Below are positions 59,600-64,000 of a DNA stretch of 64,000 nucleotides, in pieces. Location: NCBI GenBank assembly GCA_964420125.1, contig CAYQQQ010000001.1, positions 186,001-250,000 on the forward strand. The letters are read 5' to 3'. Below the pieces are notes generated by a model. It saw only the letters and a program-made list of their open reading frames with translations, had not been told where the DNA came from and did not search any database. Positions within the stretch are counted from its first letter, which is position 1. The number at the start of each line of letters is the position of its first letter. A program made the translations under genes and the position numbers. The DNA is from CAYQQQ01 sp964420125. GTDB lineage: Bacteria > Actinomycetota > Acidimicrobiia > Acidimicrobiales > Microtrichaceae.

Positions 59600-60136
59600 T
59601 CACACGGGCCAGCCGGGCACCCCCTCCTCCCTCTGCACGCCGAAGGTGTTGAGCAGCGTGGAGACCATGACGTACTGACCCGCGGTCATCACCAGGTCGA
59701 TGAGCTGGCGGGGGTCGAGGTCGGCCGACAGCTCCTCCCAGGTGCCGTCGCTCAGGCGATGGTCTTCCACGAGCTCGTCCGCGGCGCGCAGCCAGCGGGC
59801 GTCGTCGTCGTCCCAGCCGTCGAGGGACGGCACGGTGACCCGGGCGATCTCCTCGTCGGTGAGCCCCACGGAGCGGCCGATGAGGGTGTGCTGGCCGAAC
59901 TCGTAGTCGCTGCCGCAGCGCCACCCCACCCGCAGGACGACCAGCTCCCGGACCCGGTCGGACAGGGTGCTCTTGGCCATCACGTGGGCGCCGAACACCA
60001 GCCAGCGCTTCAGGGCCTTGGGGTGGTGCGCCACGGTGGTGAAGATGTTGAGCCCACCGGAGCGCTCGATGAGGGTCCGGGTCTCGTCGTCCCAGTCGGC
60101 CTCGGTGGTGGGTGCCAGCCTCGGTTGCGTGCTCAC
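59600..60136 (-). CDS. carboxymuconolactone decarboxylase-family protein (AhpD fold)
   Basis: A 178-residue protein: HHPKALKRWLVFGAHVM, then RELVVLRVGWRCGSDYEFGQH. The CMD/AhpD signature is present, but only one cysteine of the AhpD CxxC pair remains, so a peroxidase-reductase role is unlikely. The GTG at 60136 is chosen over 60220 because GGAAGGA lies upstream and homologues start close to the helix. Members act in aromatic or lactone breakdown or are of unknown function. Confidence 0.85.
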   Translation of the reverse strand: MSTQPRLAPTTEADWDDETRTLIERSGGLNIFTTVAHHPKALKRWLVFGAHVMAKSTLSDRVRELVVLRVGWRCGSDYEFGQHTLIGRSVGLTDEEIARVTVPSLDGWDDDDARWLRAADELVEDHRLSDGTWEELSADLDPRQLIDLVMTAGQYVMVSTLLNTFGVQREEGVPGWPV

Positions 60137-60267
60137 CTGCGCGTCCTTCCACCGGTGCTCTGTGCTGCCGGGTCGGGCAGATGCTGGCACAGGCCACCCG
60201 CGCACGCAGCCCCGGGCCACGGGCGGCGGCGATGGTGGGCGGGTCTGGGCCGCGCGACCATTGCGAC

Positions 60268-61185
60268 GTGCACATCCTCGACCCGCGAGGCTCCTTGGCC
60301 CGGCTGCGGCACCGCAACGACCCGAGCGTGCAGTCCGATCTCGACTGGGCCCGCCACGGGGTGGACCTCCCCGCCGGGCTGCGGATCCAGTGGCTGGGCA
60401 CCGCCGGCTTCGCGCTCACCTACGAGGACACGACCCTCCTCATCGACCCGTTCGTGACCCGGCTGCCGTTGCGCGACAGCCTCCGCCGGCGCCCGCTGCT
60501 CAGCGACACCGCCCTGGTGGAGCGACTGGTGCCCCGCGCCGACGCGGTGCTGGTGGGCCACACCCACTTCGACCACGCGGTGGACGTGCCCACGGTGGCC
60601 GCCCGCGACGGCTGCGACGTGTACGGCTCGGCGTCGCTGCGGCACCTGATGGGCCTGCACGGCCTGGCGGAGCGCGCCGTGGAGGTGCGGCCGCACCAGC
60701 GCCACGAGATCGGGCCGTTCACCGTCGACTTCACCCCCAGCGTGCACTCGAAGCTGCTGTTGGGCCTGGCGGTGCCCTCCGACGGGGAACTCACCTGCGA
60801 CTGCCTCGACCACCTCGGCGCCGGCGCCTACCACTGCGGCCAGGTGTGGGGCATCACCGTCGAGGTGGCGGGCATCACCTTGTACCACCAGGGCTCGGCC
60901 AACCTCCTCGACGACGAGATCCGCATCCACGACGTGGACGTCTTCCTCTGCGGCATCGCCGGGCGGATCTACACCCGGGACTTCACCCGCCGGGTGCTGT
61001 CCCGGCTGCGCCCGAAGTTGGTGCTGGCCCACCACCACGACGACTTCTTCCGCCCGGTGGAGGCACCGATGGGCTACTCGTTCAACGTGAACCTCGGCGG
61101 GTTCGTCGAGGAGGTGGCGGCGATCGACCCCCACCTGCCGGTGCGCGTGCTGCAACCGTTGGAGGCGGTGGTCGGCACGGGCTGA
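60268..61185 (+). CDS. metallo-beta-lactamase-fold hydrolase (UlaG-like)
   Basis: A 305-residue MBL-fold protein: IQWLGTAGFALTYEDTTLLIDPF, the metal motif HTHFDHAVD, TPSVHSK, LYHQGSANL and LAHHHDDFFRP. The UlaG/NAPE-PLD-like pattern suggests a lactonase or phosphodiesterase. The start is uncertain: GTG 60268 is the first codon that leaves only a short leader, and no good ribosome-binding site is seen at any candidate. The last 90 bp are duplicated at 63846-63935. Confidence 0.82.
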   Translation: MHILDPRGSLARLRHRNDPSVQSDLDWARHGVDLPAGLRIQWLGTAGFALTYEDTTLLIDPFVTRLPLRDSLRRRPLLSDTALVERLVPRADAVLVGHTHFDHAVDVPTVAARDGCDVYGSASLRHLMGLHGLAERAVEVRPHQRHEIGPFTVDFTPSVHSKLLLGLAVPSDGELTCDCLDHLGAGAYHCGQVWGITVEVAGITLYHQGSANLLDDEIRIHDVDVFLCGIAGRIYTRDFTRRVLSRLRPKLVLAHHHDDFFRPVEAPMGYSFNVNLGGFVEEVAAIDPHLPVRVLQPLEAVVGTG

Positions 61186-61285
61186 GACGAAAGCCCATCT
61201 CGACCGTTGACCGGGCAACCTCTCGCCTGCGAGGCTCTCCGCAGGCCGGGCCCGATGGAGCAGGTCGCGGTGCCGAGGAGGGGTC

Positions 61286-63724
61286 ATGGGTCGTCGTGCG
61301 AGCCGCAGGGGCGTGCTGCTGTTCGTCGGAGTTGCGGCGCTGGTGGTTGCAGCCTGCGTCCCACCTCCTCCGCCACCACCGCCGGACACCACCGCACCGG
61401 TGCTCGCACTCCCCTCCGACTTCACGGTGCCCGCCGAGAGCGCTGCGGGCGCGGACGTCACCTGGACCGCCACCGCCACCGACAACAAGGACGGCGCGGT
61501 CGCCATCGACTGCACGCCCGTACCCGGGCTGTTCGCGGTGGGTGACACCACCGTCGACTGCTCCGCCACCGACGCCGCCGGCAACACCGCCTCCGGCTCC
61601 TTCACCGTCACCGTCGATCCCTGGAACTCTGGGGCCGTCGCCGCCGGAGATGGCCACACCTGCGCGGTACTCGTAGACAGCACCGCCCGCTGCTGGGGCT
61701 ACAACGCGATCGGCCAGCTCGGTGACGGCACCACCACCGACTCCACCACCCCCGTCACCGTCACCGGCCTCAACGACGCCGTCGACATCACCGCTGGCAG
61801 CAACCACACCTGCGCACTGCTCGGCGACGGCACGGCCCGCTGCTGGGGCAGCAACGGCAATGGTGAATTGGGCGATACCACCACAACCAACTCGGCCACC
61901 CCTGTCACCGTAACCGGCCTCGCCGACGCCATCGCTATCACCGCCGGCGGCTGGCACACCTGCGCGGTCCTCGGTGATGGCACCGCAAAGTGCTGGGGCT
62001 CGAATTGGAGCGGCGAGTTGGGCAACGGAACCACCACCAACTCGGCCACCCCCGTCACCGTCACCGGCCTCAACGACGCCGTCGACATCACCGCCGGCTA
62101 CGACCACACGTGCGCACTGCTCGGCAATGGCACCACAAGATGCTGGGGCAACAACTTTGCCGGCCAACTCGGCGACGGCACCACCATTGACTCGAGCACA
62201 CCCGTCACCGTCACCGGGCTCACCGACGCCACAGCCATCACCGCCGACCTCTATCACACCTGCGCGCTGCTGGAAGAACGCACCGTCAGTTGCTGGGGCG
62301 CCAATTGGAGCGGCGAGTTGGGCAATGGCACCACCACCAACTCCACCACCCCGGTCACGATCGCCGGTCTCACCGACGCAGCCGCCATAACCGCTGGAAA
62401 CCAACACACATGCGCGCTGCTCGACGATGGAACCGCCCGATGCTGGGGCAACAACTTTGCCGGCCAACTCGGCGACGGCACCACCACCAGCTCCACTACC
62501 CCCGTCCCGGTCGCCGGTCTTACCGGGGCGGTCGGGGTCACCGGCGGTGGCTCCCACACCTGCGCGCTGCTCGATGACAGCAGGGCCGAGTGCTGGGGAT
62601 CGAACGCAATCGGCCAACTCGGCAACGGCACTGCAATCTCGGCCACCACACCAGTTGCCGTGAGCGGTCTCACTGGCGCCATTGTCGTCGTCACCGGGAT
62701 GGACTTCTCGTGCGCGCTCCTCCTCGATGGCACTGCCAACTGCTGGGGTGACAACTACTTCGGCTCCCTCGGCAGTGGCACGACCACCCCTTCCAGCACT
62801 CCGGTGGAGGTCGCTGGTCTGGCCAATGCGGTCGCGATCACCGCGGGTAGGTATCACAGCTGCGCCGTGCTGGCTGACGGCACTGCCAGGTGCTGGGGCC
62901 GTAACGATGAGGGCCAGCTCGGCGACGGCACGACGACAGACTCCGCCCTCCCGGTCCCGGTCGACGGCCTCACCGAGGCCATCGCCATCACCGCCGGCGC
63001 AGCCCACACCTGCGCACTGCTCGCCGACAGCAGCGTCCACTGCTGGGGCTGGAACGGAGGCGGTCAGTTCGGAAACGGCACGACCACCAATTCGACCACC
63101 CCAGTCCCGGTGGCGGGCCTGACTGATGCAGTCGCCATCGCGGCTGGAGGGGGGCACACCTGCGCCGTACTCGCTGACAGCACGGCGGCATGCTGGGGTA
63201 ACAACCACTCGGGGGCACTCGGCAACGGCACCACCACCAACTCCACTACCCCCGTTTCGGTCACGGGCCTCACCGGGCTGTCCACCGTCGCCGCCTGGGA
63301 CATGGGTACATGCGCTGTACTCAACGACGGCACCGCCCGCTGCTGGGGCGCGAACCACTCCGGAAACCTCGGCAACGGCACCACCACCAACTCCGCCACG
63401 CCGGTGGCGGTTGCAGGCCTCACCGGCGCCGTCAACATCTCCGGCGGCTTCAACCACACCTGTGCAGTGCTCGGCGACGGCACCGCCCGCTGCTGGGGTG
63501 ACAACTCCAACGGGAACTTGGGCGACGGCACCACCACCGGTTCCAGCAGCCCCGTGACGGTCTCGGGCCTCACTGGAACCGCCGCGATCGCCGTGGGCTT
63601 CGTTCACACTTGCGCTGTGCTCAACGATGGCACCGCTCGCTGCTGGGGCAATGCCGGACTGGGTGCACTCGGGAACGGCAGTGGCTTCTCGCTCATCCCG
63701 ACACCCGTCCTGGGACTCCACTGA
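61286..63724 (+). CDS. RCC1-like repeat lipoprotein
   Basis: An 812-residue predicted lipoprotein. GVLLFVGVAALVVAAC is the signal with lipobox Cys, followed by eight prolines. Residues ~35-115 form an HYR-type Ig-like domain (TATDNKDGAVAIDCTP, GNTASGSFTVTV). Then come 14 repeats of ~50 residues: AITAG--HTCA-L-DGTA-CWG-N--GQLG-GTTT-S-TPV-V-GL, the RCC1/ATS1 beta-propeller motif. Each repeat has a Cys pair (HTC ... CWG) suited to a disulfide. GAGGAGGGG precedes the ATG. Likely one double or two seven-bladed propellers on the cell surface. Ligand unknown. Confidence 0.88.
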   Translation: MGRRASRRGVLLFVGVAALVVAACVPPPPPPPPDTTAPVLALPSDFTVPAESAAGADVTWTATATDNKDGAVAIDCTPVPGLFAVGDTTVDCSATDAAGNTASGSFTVTVDPWNSGAVAAGDGHTCAVLVDSTARCWGYNAIGQLGDGTTTDSTTPVTVTGLNDAVDITAGSNHTCALLGDGTARCWGSNGNGELGDTTTTNSATPVTVTGLADAIAITAGGWHTCAVLGDGTAKCWGSNWSGELGNGTTTNSATPVTVTGLNDAVDITAGYDHTCALLGNGTTRCWGNNFAGQLGDGTTIDSSTPVTVTGLTDATAITADLYHTCALLEERTVSCWGANWSGELGNGTTTNSTTPVTIAGLTDAAAITAGNQHTCALLDDGTARCWGNNFAGQLGDGTTTSSTTPVPVAGLTGAVGVTGGGSHTCALLDDSRAECWGSNAIGQLGNGTAISATTPVAVSGLTGAIVVVTGMDFSCALLLDGTANCWGDNYFGSLGSGTTTPSSTPVEVAGLANAVAITAGRYHSCAVLADGTARCWGRNDEGQLGDGTTTDSALPVPVDGLTEAIAITAGAAHTCALLADSSVHCWGWNGGGQFGNGTTTNSTTPVPVAGLTDAVAIAAGGGHTCAVLADSTAACWGNNHSGALGNGTTTNSTTPVSVTGLTGLSTVAAWDMGTCAVLNDGTARCWGANHSGNLGNGTTTNSATPVAVAGLTGAVNISGGFNHTCAVLGDGTARCWGDNSNGNLGDGTTTGSSSPVTVSGLTGTAAIAVGFVHTCAVLNDGTARCWGNAGLGALGNGSGFSLIPTPVLGLH

Positions 63725-63736
63725 GCGCTTACCCCG

Positions 63737-63841
63737 TCACCCCACCTTGGCCTGCTGACCGCCGTCGACGGGGAGCACCGCACCGGTGATGAACCGGGCC
63801 CGGGGCGAGACAAGGAGCACCACGGCGTCGGTCGCGATCGA
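63737..63841 (-). pseudogene. 3' fragment of a short-chain dehydrogenase gene
   Basis: Read on minus, the fragment gives IATDAVVLLVSPRARFITG followed by AVLPVDGGQQAKVG and a stop: the C-terminal end of an SDR (the FITG-x-x-LPVDGG motif). It has no start and runs straight into a fragment of the MBL-fold gene on the other strand. The intact counterpart begins at 63960 and leaves the window. Confidence 0.8.
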
Positions 63842-63845
63842 GAAG

Positions 63846-63935
63846 GGCGGGTTCGTCGAGGAGGAGGCGGCGATCGACCCTCACCTGCCGGTGCGCGTGC
63901 TCCAGCCGCTGGAGGCGGTGGTCGGCACGAGCTGA
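63846..63935 (+). pseudogene. duplicated 3' end of the UlaG-like gene
   Basis: Same length as 61096-61185, with only about 6 of 90 bases different, and ending at the equivalent stop codon. It lacks all upstream coding sequence, so it is a duplication remnant. Confidence 0.85.
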
Positions 63936-63959
63936 ACTCGCGACGAGCCGCGAGCGCCG

Positions 63960-64000
63960 TCACCCCACCTTGGCCTGCTGGCCGCCGTCGACGGGTAGCA
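63960..64000 (-). CDS. short-chain dehydrogenase, C-terminus only (runs off window)
   Basis: The last 12 codons, LPVDGGQQAKVG and stop, are identical in protein to the end of the fragment at 63737. The rest of the gene lies beyond the right edge. Confidence 0.65.
   Translation of the reverse strand, partial: LPVDGGQQAKVG

Noticed and set aside
61630..63720. Regularly repeated ~150-bp units resembling a CRISPR or satellite array
   Set aside because: The units are in one open frame and encode RCC1-type propeller repeats; there are no short palindromic repeats with unique spacers.

Overview
The window looks like chromosomal DNA from a GC-rich, free-living actinobacterium. The very high third-position GC, frequent GTG starts, many 4-nt ATGA/GTGA gene overlaps, TANNNT boxes placed 7-9 nt before start codons, and a flagellar locus with FliW/CsrA and no P- or L-ring genes fit a single-membrane actinobacterium. 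An Iamia-like member of Acidimicrobiia is my guess, from general resemblance only. I saw no rRNA, tRNA, CRISPR array, transposase or phage gene.

Left arm (1-9.4 kb), catabolism and redox: a molybdopterin oxidoreductase cut by the window edge, a RidA protein, a divergent pair of operons (acetoacetate-decarboxylase-like protein plus acyl-CoA dehydrogenase on minus, AidB-type acyl-CoA dehydrogenase on plus), then a zinc alcohol dehydrogenase coupled to a nitroreductase. A 20-bp block is shared by the promoters of the decarboxylase-like and alcohol dehydrogenase genes, so these two units are probably co-regulated.

Centre (9.4-44.8 kb), a nearly complete flagellar island. A carbohydrate-active-looking lipoprotein (minus) is divergent to a FliA/WhiG-type sigma factor. 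flgN-flgK-flgL run on minus, divergent from flagellin. Then come fliD-fliS-(fliT-like); flgB-flgC-fliE-fliF-fliG-fliH-fliI-fliJ-(NlpC/P60+SLT hydrolase)-fliK-flgD-flgE; flbD-motA-motB-fliL; fliM-fliN-fliO-fliP-fliQ-fliR-flhB-flhA-(degenerate flhF-like)-small membrane protein; and fliW-csrA-(M15 peptidase). Six sites with the form CTCA-N16-(G/T)(C/T)CGAT precede the sigma gene itself, flgN, flagellin, flgB, flbD and fliM, which outlines one self-reinforcing sigma-28 regulon. Two of these promoters appear to give leaderless mRNAs. flgF/flgG, flgM, flhG and che genes are not in the window.

Right arm (44.8-64 kb), accessory metabolism: a metallo-beta-lactamase-fold protein with a fumarylacetoacetase-family hydrolase, a serine beta-lactamase-fold hydrolase, a CrtI-like/GltD-like two-flavin fusion behind a TetR-type palindrome, an FAD oxidoreductase, an MmgE/PrpD protein, a small lipoprotein, a GMC oxidoreductase with a diacylglycerol-kinase-family protein, a methyltransferase, a carboxymuconolactone-decarboxylase-family protein, a second metallo-beta-lactamase-fold protein and a 14-repeat RCC1-like lipoprotein. 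The right edge carries a tandem-duplication scar made of gene 3' ends.

The most interesting signals are: the paired N-terminal cysteine clusters shared by the two flagellar-locus peptidoglycan hydrolases; the FlhF-like protein with a destroyed P-loop; a 72-bp terminal-inverted-repeat element in four intergenic copies; and the fixed-spacing sigma-28 promoter set.
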